From Planctomycetaceae bacterium (lineage in GTDB: Bacteria > Planctomycetota > Planctomycetia > Pirellulales > Thermoguttaceae), in the NCBI GenBank assembly GCA_012719125.1, contig JAAYAY010000026.1, positions 1 to 64,000 on the forward strand: a stretch of 64,000 nucleotides of DNA, read 5' to 3'. The translations under genes and the position numbers were made by a program. The notes beneath the pieces are model-generated. The model was not told the origin of the DNA. It ran no database searches and saw only the letters and a program-made list of their open reading frames with translations. This document shows, in pieces, positions 35,965-43,726 of the stretch (position 1 is its first letter; every line of letters begins with the position of its first letter).

Positions 35965-36631
35965 GTTCTTCTCGCTCACCTTGCCCGCCTATCCGGTGAT
36001 GATCGGCCTGGGCATGGTCGCGGCCGCGGTCGTCCGATTCCTGCTCCCCGTCCACCGCGTGCCCCGCAGCCGAACCGGGTTTGTGATCTTCCCCGCGTTC
36101 ATCGGCCTGATCGTAGGAGCGAAGCTGCCCGTATTGCTCTCCTACGGCCTGCGGCCCGAGTTTGCGGCCACCGGCAAGAGCGTGCTGGGGGCCCTGCTGG
36201 GCGCCTACCTCGCCGTGCGCCTGGCGAAATGGTGGACCGGGCAATCGTGGAAGGGGGGCGGAGACGCCTTCGTCCTCCCCCTGGCCGCCGGATTGGCCGT
36301 CGGACGCGTGGGGTGCCTGCTGAACGGCTGCTGCTGGGGAGCGGGCGGCTTTCCCGCACCGCTGCTGGAGATCGCCTTTCATGCCGCGGCCTTCGCCGTC
36401 TTCTGCCTGCTTCGCTCCCGCCGGGTGGCCGAAGGGGCCTGGTTCCCGCTCTACCTGGGCTCTTATTGCCTGTTCCGGTTCTTTGCCGAGTTCATTCGGG
36501 TTGAGCCGCGGGTGCTGGCAGGGCTGACCGTCTACCAGTGGATCGCTGCCGCGGGAGTGGCCGTTTTCTGCTACGAAGTGTGGACCCGTCTTCGCCAAGA
36601 TCGGAGGCCCGCTTGTGAACATTCTCTTTGA
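35948..36631 (+). CDS. Lgt-like membrane protein
   Basis: This 227-residue protein has about six or seven membrane segments and the overall pattern of prolipoprotein diacylglyceryl transferase (YPVMIGLGMVAAAVVRFLLP, GALLGAYLAVRLAKWW, LYLGSYCLFRFFAEFIRVEP). The signature at the position of Lgt's GRxGNFxNGE reads GRVGCLLNGCCWG, with cysteines replacing Asn and Glu. It is therefore a paralogue group and not a housekeeping Lgt. The ATG overlaps the radical SAM gene by 17 nt, with GGGAG 7 bp upstream. The context suggests lipid or lipoprotein modification together with the Tes-like enzyme. Confidence 0.75.
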   Translation: MAPELRFFSLTLPAYPVMIGLGMVAAAVVRFLLPVHRVPRSRTGFVIFPAFIGLIVGAKLPVLLSYGLRPEFAATGKSVLGALLGAYLAVRLAKWWTGQSWKGGGDAFVLPLAAGLAVGRVGCLLNGCCWGAGGFPAPLLEIAFHAAAFAVFCLLRSRRVAEGAWFPLYLGSYCLFRFFAEFIRVEPRVLAGLTVYQWIAAAGVAVFCYEVWTRLRQDRRPACEHSL

Positions 36632-37655
36632 CACCGGGCAAGTCGGAATCGATGCGGCATCGTCTGCTGTAGGACAGGTTTGTAACCTGTCCGGACAGGA
36701 TGCAATCCTGTCCTACGGTTTGACGTTCACCCAACTCGCAACTCAGTGGGAGTACGCCGTCCTCTACCTGGCGGCCACGGCCGTGCTGGCGACGGTGGCC
36801 GTTCGCCTGCTCGACAAGCGCGATAGCGTCGAAACACCTCAGCGCCGGGAACGCAACCTGGTCGCCACGCTCACCATGACCTTGTTCTTTTTCGCCGTCT
36901 ACGTCCTGGCCCGGTTGAACGTCGGACGGGTTCCGCTCTCCACCGCGGCAGTCACGGCCGCCAAACTGGCCGGCTCTGCCCTGCTGGTCTACTCGGCCGC
37001 GGTGAACATTGCGGCACGGCATGTGATCGGGCGGTTCTGGAGCGATCAGATCGAAATCCAGGAGAACCACCAGATCGTGCGCCGCTGGCCCTACACCTGG
37101 TCGCGCCACCCCATGTACGGCTCGCTGGTCCTGTTCGGCGTCGGCATGGGCCTGATCGCGTCCAACCCGCTGGTGGCCGGGCTGGTCCTGGCAGTCTTCT
37201 GGCCGGCCATGGCCTATCGGGCTCGCCGGGAGGAACAGAACCTGCTGGCCGCCTGCCCCGACGACTACGCCGCCTATCGGCAGGCCGTTCCGATGATGAT
37301 GCCCCGCCTCGCAGAACCGACCGCCAAGGTCATTCGAGCCGGCCTGGGGTTCATGCAGTTGTGGAGTGTCCTTTTCGCCTGTCTGGACCTGTTCGCCCTT
37401 TCCGGCGTGTTGACCTTCGGGCTTTCATTCCTGATGGCCCGTCCCGATTTCCGCGCCGCCTACAAGCTCAAGACGGTCATTATCCTGTCGTTCACCGCCC
37501 TGGCCGCCTGGAACCCGCGGTTCGTGCCGCTCTTCTGGCTGCCCGTGTTCGCATCGTTCATGAGTCTTTCCGGACATTGCCCGGGGACGCTGGCAATTCA
37601 CCTGCTCACCCGCAACGTTGACGCCCAGGAGCCGCCCCGTGACGAATCCTTATGA
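36615..37655 (+). CDS. ICMT-like integral membrane methyltransferase with a C-terminal extension
   Basis: This 346-residue membrane protein carries the isoprenylcysteine-carboxyl-methyltransferase/PEMT signature: RFWSDQIEIQENHQIVRRWP, YTWSRHPMYGSLVLFGVG, then RARREEQNLL and DYAAYRQAVP. A further four or so membrane helices follow (LWSVLFACLDLFALSGVLTF to FASFMSLSGHC). The GTG start at 36615 follows GGAGG and overlaps the Lgt-like gene by 17 nt. Residues of about 18-34 (GQVCNLSGQDAILSYG) are encoded by an extragenic-type palindrome at 36669-36716. Like ICMT, it should use SAM at the membrane. The substrate is unknown. Confidence 0.75.
   Translation: MNILFDTGQVGIDAASSAVGQVCNLSGQDAILSYGLTFTQLATQWEYAVLYLAATAVLATVAVRLLDKRDSVETPQRRERNLVATLTMTLFFFAVYVLARLNVGRVPLSTAAVTAAKLAGSALLVYSAAVNIAARHVIGRFWSDQIEIQENHQIVRRWPYTWSRHPMYGSLVLFGVGMGLIASNPLVAGLVLAVFWPAMAYRARREEQNLLAACPDDYAAYRQAVPMMMPRLAEPTAKVIRAGLGFMQLWSVLFACLDLFALSGVLTFGLSFLMARPDFRAAYKLKTVIILSFTALAAWNPRFVPLFWLPVFASFMSLSGHCPGTLAIHLLTRNVDAQEPPRDESL
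36669..36716. repeat. GTAGGACAGG palindromic repeat inside a coding region
   Basis: The outer arms GTAGGACAGG (36669-36678) and CCTGTCCTAC (36707-36716) are perfect complements. The inner pairs GGACAGG/CCTGTCC repeat the motif. The 48 bp are a multiple of three and are read without a stop in the ICMT-like gene. Confidence 0.7.
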
Positions 37656-37992
37656 ATCTCCCAAGAGCCCATTCCGGCCGAACGAACCTCCGCTCACCGC
37701 CCGAACCGTCGGCACGTTCTTGGCCGGGTTCGCGGTGGCCATGATGTTGACTGTCGGCGCAACCGTGATATCGCTGGCCTGCGCAAGCGCGCTGGCGACC
37801 GCGTTGCCCAAATCGCTTGCGGGAATCGTCTTCTTCATGGGTTCTCCCGCCGTCATCGGCCCGCTCTGCAGCGACATCCTCTGGCGAGTCACCCGACACT
37901 CGAATCGGCCTTATGCTATGGGGGCAATCACCTTCGGCGTGGCCGCCTTCCTGCTGTTTGGCGGGTGCTTCATGGCAATCACTATCCTCTGA
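37639..37992 (+). CDS. Small NPYESP-type membrane protein 1
   Basis: This 117-residue protein starts with TNPYESPKSPF, an N-terminal pattern I recall from many small planctomycete membrane proteins. Three hydrophobic segments follow (VGTFLAGFAVAMMLTVGATV; IVFFMGSPAVIGPL; GAITFGVAAFLLFGGCFMAI). The GTG at 37639 follows AGGAG and overlaps the ICMT-like gene by 17 nt, the third such overlap in a row. It is a paralogue of the next gene. The function is unknown. Confidence 0.75.
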   Translation: MTNPYESPKSPFRPNEPPLTARTVGTFLAGFAVAMMLTVGATVISLACASALATALPKSLAGIVFFMGSPAVIGPLCSDILWRVTRHSNRPYAMGAITFGVAAFLLFGGCFMAITIL

Positions 37993-38007
37993 CCGAGGAG
38001 ATGCTGT

Positions 38008-38364
38008 ATGACCAATCCCTACGAATCTCCAAAGACGCCAATCGAGCCAAACGCATCACCTCGCATCACCGCCCGGGCCGTCGGATCGTTCGTGCTTGGG
38101 GCCTTGCTCTGTGCTGTCATTACCTTCGGCCTTGCGGCATTGGCAGGAATGGTCGTTGCCCTCGTGGAAACCGGCTCCTATCGAGGGGTCGGCGGGATGA
38201 TCGTCTCTATGAATGCACCAGGCGTGATCGGGCCCATCTGTGGCGGTATCCTCTGGGCAATCAACAGAAGACGAAACCGCCCCTTTGCCATGGGAGCCGT
38301 GGCCTTCGGCGTGGGCGCGTTTCTTTTTGTCGGCGGATGCCTTACGCTGATGAAAATCGGATAA
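38008..38364 (+). CDS. Small NPYESP-type membrane protein 2
   Basis: This is a 118-residue paralogue of the preceding protein (MTNPYESPKTPIEP, then AVGSFVLGALLCAVITFGLA, APGVIGPICGGILWAINRR, GAVAFGVGAFLFVGGCL). GAGGAG at 37995-38000 is well placed for the ATG at 38008. The 15-bp gap to the previous stop indicates cotranscription and a recent tandem duplication. The function is unknown. Confidence 0.78.
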   Translation: MTNPYESPKTPIEPNASPRITARAVGSFVLGALLCAVITFGLAALAGMVVALVETGSYRGVGGMIVSMNAPGVIGPICGGILWAINRRRNRPFAMGAVAFGVGAFLFVGGCLTLMKIG

Positions 38365-38414
38365 CGCAATCTGTCGAAGCGGTCCAGCGGGCCAATATGT
38401 ACGGGGAACGTTCC

Positions 38415-41294
38415 ATGACGCCAAGTGCCACAGTGACTCCCAACCAGCCCGGTCCCGCCCACCGTGAGTCGATCTTCTACGCCTTCCCGGCCATGCTGCT
38501 TCTCGGCGTCTGCCTACCGGCAACGGCCGAAGAGATCGTGTTCCAGACGCAATCGTTTCGCGTCGAACTCGGCGACAATGCCGTCTGGAAGTCGCTGACT
38601 GAAACCCAAACCGGGCGCTCGCTCCTTGCCGTCGATCGCAATATGCCGATGGCCTACGTCCAAATCGGCGGCAAGACCTATTCCGCCAACGCGGCGGCTT
38701 GCGCCGGCGACCGGCTCATCGTCAAGTTCGGCGGCATCGACACCCAACTCGAATATGCCATCGAACAAGCCGACAACTGGATCACCTTTCGCCTCGACCG
38801 TATCGTCGGCACCCGCCCCCAGCAGATCACCTTCCTGCGGATCGGCACCAGCCTGACCGAACACGTCGGCTCGCGTCTCAACGGCGCATGGGACCAGCAG
38901 ACCGCCGTGGTTGTGCGGGGAGCCAATCGGCAAACCCTGTGCCGGCCGATCGGCCGGGACGAATCGGCGGAACTGACTGCTTCCGCCCAGGACGAGCCGG
39001 GGCCGAAACTCGAGGGTTCCGCGGCCTCGCTGCTCGTGGTTCCCACTACCGATCTGAAGACGGTCATGGCCCGGTACGCTGAAACCTACGACATGCCGAC
39101 CAACACGACCGCGGACGTTATCGCCTCCAAAGACACCCCCATGGCCCGCGGTTCCTACTGGTTCCTCAGCTTCGCCGAAAATGAAGTCGACCAGGTGATC
39201 GACTGCTGCCGCAAGACCGGCTTTCGCCAGGTCATGATCGACTCGGGCGCGTGGTGCACCAGTTCGGGCCACTATCTCTTCAATACCGCCCGCTACCCCG
39301 ACGGTATCGAGAGCCTCAAGCGAACGGTCGACCGGCTCCACGGCGAAAGCATCCTGGTCGGCATGCACTGCTTCGCCTCCAAGGTCTCCAAGATCGATCC
39401 CTACGTGACCCCGGTTCCCGATCGCCGGTTCCTCGTCGACCGAACGGCCGTGCTCGCCGACGATCTTGCGGCCGACGCCACAACCGTCCGCACAACCAGC
39501 GACCTGAGCCAGTGGCCCGGCAGCCCGGTCGCCAAACAGAAGGTCTGGGAGGGCACGGTTGAGAAGCACCAGGAGGTCATCATCGACGACGAAATCATCC
39601 GCTACGAGTCGATCGGCCCGGAAGGGAAGTGGGATACGTTTCTCGGCTGCCGCCGCGGAGCCTGGGGCACGAAGGCCGCCGCTCACCAGGCGGGAGCCGA
39701 CTGCCGGCACTACGCGGTCGACGGCTGCATCAACGGCTACATCATCGACCAGGAGACGGACCTCTTGGACGAAGTGACCGATCGGCTGGCCGGGATCTTC
39801 AACACCTGCGGCTTCGACATGGTCTACTTCGACGGCTGCGAGGACGTGGACCCGCGGCGCTTCGACTACTACGCCGCCAACTTCCAGGCCGTCGCGATGG
39901 GCAAATTCACGAAACGGCCTCTCATCCACAAGGGGGGCGGTTTCCACCACAACCTGTGGCACTCCTTCACCAGCAGCGCCACCATCGACCAGTACCCCGG
40001 CACCTACCTGGCTTATCTCCGGGCCGGCGGCACCATCGACCAGTGGCCCACGTGCAAGGACCACATCGACCGCACGGCCCGGCGGGTCGTCGCCTGCCGG
40101 GACGACATGATCCCCGGCGAACTCGGCTGGTTCGGCATCAACCCGGCCGACGGCGAGTACGACGGCCTGCAATACGACGAAGTCGAGTACCTCATGTGCA
40201 AGTCGCTGGCCTACGACTCGCCCATCTCGCTGCAAACCAGCTTCGGCCGAATGGAGCAGCATCCCTTGACCGGAGATATCCTGGCCATGATCAAGCGTTA
40301 CGAAGCCTTGCGGTACCATCAATACGGCCGCTCGCCCATTCCCAACACGAAGCGACTTTCCGAAACGGATCTCAAGCTGCTCGAAACGCCGGGCAAGGAC
40401 TTCCTGGTCGACACGGAACTGTGGGACGCACCCATGCCCATTGAGATAGCGCGGGTGCCCCTGGCCGACGACGACGTCCGGGCGTTCGTCGGCGCGATGG
40501 GCGACGCGGTCCTGCTGCGGCTCTGGCACGCCCGCGGACGGGAAGGAGAACTGGTGCTCGATGCCGGCCTGCTGTCGGAGTCGAGTGTGGTTACCGAGCA
40601 GATTCAAGACGGCGATTCGACGGGCGTTTCTCGTCACGTGGCTGACAACGGACGAATCACGCTGGCCGTCGACTATCGCTATCGCAAGATCGACTTCCGA
40701 GGCGCGCCGGCCGAGTCGGTGCGACGGGCTCTCGAATCGGCCAGGTTCACCGTCCACCCGCCCCGCCGCATCTGGATCAAGGCCGCCGACTTCTCCGCAT
40801 CCGCCGGTTCGATGGTCAAAGCTTCCGCTGCCGGAATCCAAGACCCCGACGCCGTCGGCGATTTCATCCTCTGCTCCGGCAAGATCGACCGCTCGGCCGC
40901 CAGTCCGTCTTACTGCGAGTACCGCGTCCACATCCCGAAGAAGGGCGTCTGGACGCTGTGGTCCCGTGTCCGCTATCCGCGCGGCGGCGACATGTCTTTC
41001 GGCTTTGTGCCCGGCGGTGAGGAAGTGACGCTGAACGGCGACCAGGTGATCGGCAACTGCGGTCTGAACGAAGCCAGGTGGCACTGGACGGGCCGCGGCG
41101 GCGGGGTGACCACCGTTCCGCCCGGCTCGCCGATCCGGCTCCAACTCGACGAGGGCGATTTTACCTTCCGCATCTATCCCCGCGAAGGCCCCGGCACGGC
41201 CGAGACGAATCCGCGGCTGGATGTGATGTGTCTTTGTGAATCGGTGGAGGATGTGCCCACGGATGATGAGGCGCGGAAGTATTTTGTGCGGTGA
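38415..41294 (+). CDS. Large secreted protein with a TIM-barrel-like glycoside hydrolase region
   Basis: This is a 959-residue protein with a signal-like segment (IFYAFPAMLLLGVCLPATAEE). A beta-sandwich of about 200 residues (FRVELGDNAVWKSLTETQTG) precedes a barrel-like region: YWFLSFAENEVDQVIDCC, QVMIDSGAWCTSSGHYLF, ILVGMHCFASK, GCINGYIIDQETDLLDEV, DMVYFDGCEDVDPRRFDYY and IHKGGGFHHNLWHSF. Asp residues in VYFDGCED could be catalytic, as in alpha-galactosidase-like clans. C-terminal beta domains follow (YCEYRVHIPKKGVWTLWSRV). I do not recognise a named family. The ATG at 38415 is chosen for GGGGAA upstream; 38397 is possible. Confidence 0.65.
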   Translation: MTPSATVTPNQPGPAHRESIFYAFPAMLLLGVCLPATAEEIVFQTQSFRVELGDNAVWKSLTETQTGRSLLAVDRNMPMAYVQIGGKTYSANAAACAGDRLIVKFGGIDTQLEYAIEQADNWITFRLDRIVGTRPQQITFLRIGTSLTEHVGSRLNGAWDQQTAVVVRGANRQTLCRPIGRDESAELTASAQDEPGPKLEGSAASLLVVPTTDLKTVMARYAETYDMPTNTTADVIASKDTPMARGSYWFLSFAENEVDQVIDCCRKTGFRQVMIDSGAWCTSSGHYLFNTARYPDGIESLKRTVDRLHGESILVGMHCFASKVSKIDPYVTPVPDRRFLVDRTAVLADDLAADATTVRTTSDLSQWPGSPVAKQKVWEGTVEKHQEVIIDDEIIRYESIGPEGKWDTFLGCRRGAWGTKAAAHQAGADCRHYAVDGCINGYIIDQETDLLDEVTDRLAGIFNTCGFDMVYFDGCEDVDPRRFDYYAANFQAVAMGKFTKRPLIHKGGGFHHNLWHSFTSSATIDQYPGTYLAYLRAGGTIDQWPTCKDHIDRTARRVVACRDDMIPGELGWFGINPADGEYDGLQYDEVEYLMCKSLAYDSPISLQTSFGRMEQHPLTGDILAMIKRYEALRYHQYGRSPIPNTKRLSETDLKLLETPGKDFLVDTELWDAPMPIEIARVPLADDDVRAFVGAMGDAVLLRLWHARGREGELVLDAGLLSESSVVTEQIQDGDSTGVSRHVADNGRITLAVDYRYRKIDFRGAPAESVRRALESARFTVHPPRRIWIKAADFSASAGSMVKASAAGIQDPDAVGDFILCSGKIDRSAASPSYCEYRVHIPKKGVWTLWSRVRYPRGGDMSFGFVPGGEEVTLNGDQVIGNCGLNEARWHWTGRGGGVTTVPPGSPIRLQLDEGDFTFRIYPREGPGTAETNPRLDVMCLCESVEDVPTDDEARKYFVR

Positions 41295-42220
41295 GACGTC
41301 ACCGTGCGCTACGATATCTCCACCATCTCTATGCCCCAGGTGTTAAATGCCATAGCCTAGGGTCGCGAAGCACACCCTAGGTACGAGGAGTCGCGCGGCC
41401 GCAACGCCGAAGGTGTTCAACATCATCGGGCAGGCAGCGTCTCTTGGGGGAGTCCCTGTAGAACACGGCAACTTCTTCTCCCATCCGCCTTCACAATGTT
41501 GCCGCCCAGAGGCCGATTGATCACAGCAAGCCGTGTTGCCCGCGGATCCGAGGGCAACCGGTTTGTTACGTCGCGCCGCCTCCATCTGGTTGCTGTAGGG
41601 CGAAAAGGAACTTGCCGAACAGGTTATCGGGATCGATCTCTACACCGATGTCCTTTAGAGTGGCGATCGCATCTAAACCAACGTCTTCCGGGCGAGCGAC
41701 TTCGGCAACGGCTGCGATTCCTTTCAGCAGTAGCAAGCCGAGGTGTTCGGCAAGGTCTCCCGATCGGAAGCTGCTTCTTCGGCGTCCGGGCATGAAAACG
41801 GGCTCGTGTTGTTCTTTGCGACGTATCGTACTGTCTATTGAGCAGTTGCCAATCGTTGACAGGGCTCCCCCGCAGAATACCGCTTCCTCTCGATGTCAGG
41901 GATTGTAGCACTCAAGGTGTGTGGGTGCAACGCTCCAGTTGTTGGGCCCTTTCAGGGCACGGGAGATCCTATGCTATCCTCACCCAGGGCGGTGCCCTGG
42001 GCTGGTATATCGCTGCCCCTTCGGGGCGGAAGAACAGACGGCGCGGAGCACACGATCGATCTCGGCAGGCGTTGGCCCGCAAGTGGAATTGTGCCCTGCT
42101 CGGCCAGCATTCCTACCAGGTGGTCACCGTCAACAGCGTCGGCTTGAAGTCGGAACCATCCGAGCCCGCCTTGCCGCAGCAGTCAAGTCCTGAACCCTGA
42201 CCCCAGAACTCTGACAACTT
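41295..42220. other. Gene-poor stretch with repeats and one gene fragment
   Basis: This 926-bp region holds two palindromic units related to that at 28.7 kb. One is at 41339-41440, with CCTAGGGT (41356-41363) and ACCCTAGG (41374-41381). The other is at 41944-42027, with CCCAGGGC/GCCCTGGG (41983-42001) and GCCCCTTCGGGGC (42015-42027). The DUF4365 fragment lies between them. Confidence 0.55.
41566..41793 (-). pseudogene. N-terminal fragment of a DUF4365-like protein
   Basis: The 75 residues read RRSSFRSGDLAEHLGLLLLK, then VARPEDVGLDAIATL. This resembles the first part of DUF4365 proteins, a nuclease-like fold. Those proteins are normally several hundred residues long, while this frame stops after KFLFALQQPDGGGAT. 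It is probably truncated. The flanking repeats suggest rearrangement. Confidence 0.4.
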
Positions 42221-43165
42221 TCAAGCTCCCATTCCCAGGAGCCGATGGACGGTCTGGATGAGTTCGTCGTACTTGGCCTTGGAGACTTGGGCAGAGGCGC
42301 CGACTTGCAGGCCCTTCTTCTGATTATCCCGGGTGGCAATCGACGAGAAGACGATCACGGGAACACCGGCGAGGACCGGATTCTGCCGGATCTTCTTGGT
42401 CAGGCTGAGGCCGTCCATTCGCGGCATCTCGACGTCGGTGACGATGCAGGCCACCTTCTCGCGGATATTGTCGGCCGTCGATTCCTTGGCCAGATCGTTG
42501 AGGTACTCCCAGGCGTCCTGGCCGTCGGGGAATCCTCGAAGGTGCTGGAAGCCGGCCTCGTGCAGCGAGTCCTTCACCATCGCCCGCACGAGTTGCGAGT
42601 CGTCGGCATAGATGATCGGAACTTCCGCCTTGGCGGCCGCCTGGTCCTTATCGATGCTCTCCAGATCGAGCGACATTCCGCCCAGGCCGACCTTCGCGCA
42701 GATCGACTCGAAATCGAGCATCGGCAGCAGCCCTTCCTTCTGGCGAAGAACGCTGGTGACGGGGCAGGCGTTCTCGCCAAGCTGCGGCACGGGGAGAGTG
42801 TCTTTCCACGACACGCGGTAGATTCGCTCGACCTCTTCCACTCGGAAGGCCGTATGGAGGTTGTTGAATTCAAGCAGGAGCAGGCTTTCGCTGCCGTCGG
42901 CCGCACGGTGTTCGGAGTCGTTGAAGAGGAACTTCCGCAGATTGATCAACGGAATGACCATCTCGCGGACCTCGGCCAGCCCGTCAATTGCCGGGTGGCT
43001 GTGGGGAATCGCAGTGAGCCGTTCCAGGGGCACGACCTCGCGGACTTTGGCAACATTCACTCCGAACCGCGCCCCGCTCACGCGAAACGCAAGCACCTCC
43101 GCTTCGTTCGTTCCTGCCTCCAACAGAATGCCGTGGTCGACCGGAGACGTGGCCTTGTTGCTCAT
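42221..43165 (-). CDS. cheV: CheV-like coupling protein (CheW plus receiver)
   Basis: This is a 314-residue chemotaxis coupling protein. An N-terminal CheW domain (VLAFRVSGARFGVNVAKVRE, HPAIDGLAEVREMVIPLINL) is followed by a receiver domain (IIYADDSQLVRAMVKDSL; phosphoacceptor D244 in IVTDVEMPRMDG; conserved Ser/Thr in VIVFSSIA and Lys in VSKAKYDE). It should link a receptor to CheA and tune adaptation. No CheA, receptor or flagellar gene lies near, so it acts with a distant array. GGAG precedes the ATG at 43165 by 8 bp. Confidence 0.9.
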   Translation of the reverse strand: MSNKATSPVDHGILLEAGTNEAEVLAFRVSGARFGVNVAKVREVVPLERLTAIPHSHPAIDGLAEVREMVIPLINLRKFLFNDSEHRAADGSESLLLLEFNNLHTAFRVEEVERIYRVSWKDTLPVPQLGENACPVTSVLRQKEGLLPMLDFESICAKVGLGGMSLDLESIDKDQAAAKAEVPIIYADDSQLVRAMVKDSLHEAGFQHLRGFPDGQDAWEYLNDLAKESTADNIREKVACIVTDVEMPRMDGLSLTKKIRQNPVLAGVPVIVFSSIATRDNQKKGLQVGASAQVSKAKYDELIQTVHRLLGMGA

Positions 43166-43448
43166 AGTCTTGCTCCCAAAACGATTGCTTTCACCCTGTT
43201 CACAACGCGGGTAGACCCCCGCCCAACTGTCAGTTACCACTTGGCGGCCGTGGCAACCACGGCATGCACTGTCATAACCGTAGGTCGTGTTTTGGCAACG
43301 TGTGGAGAAAAACGCCGATTCGATCGGCACTCTCGGAATAATCGGAACCCTGCCATGGCCGTACCAAGTTCGAATTGCCAGTTGTGGCGTTAGGATGTGG
43401 CGGAGCCAGTGTCACGGAAGACATCCCCGAAATCCAGCCGGAAGTGCC

Positions 43449-43622
43449 AGGAGAACTGCAGAGTCCTCTTGTGGCAAGAAAAGTAGCAGGTACTCTGCGA
43501 GCGCCGCTGGCGGGAAATTGGGATTTCCGGCAGTTCGGCGGACGGCACGGCGGAGCGTGCCTGCTACTTTGCAGTTCGGCGGACGGCACGGCGGAGCGTG
43601 CCTGCTACTTTGGAGTTCCCCT
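43449..43622 (+). repeat. Hairpin element, copy 2, with a 41-bp internal duplication
   Basis: This matches the elements at 24379-24511 and 62482-62614 but is 174 bp long. The extra 41 bp is a direct duplication of its right part (43531-43571 and 43572-43612). The element ends 104 bp before the PDZ-protein start. A TATAAT at 43666-43671 lies between them. Confidence 0.85.
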
Positions 43623-43726
43623 GCCGGAAGTGGAGGGAGCATCTCCGACGGCTTGCCCACGCGGCTATAATGATTCGATAGCGTTTCTCCACGGATCGCG
43701 CGGCGATTGGACCAGGAACAGAAGTT

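Noticed and set aside
38514-41144. 876-residue open frame on the minus strand
   Set aside because: Antisense shadow of the secreted barrel protein. The plus-strand frame has a signal peptide, a ribosome-binding site and domain structure; the minus one has none.
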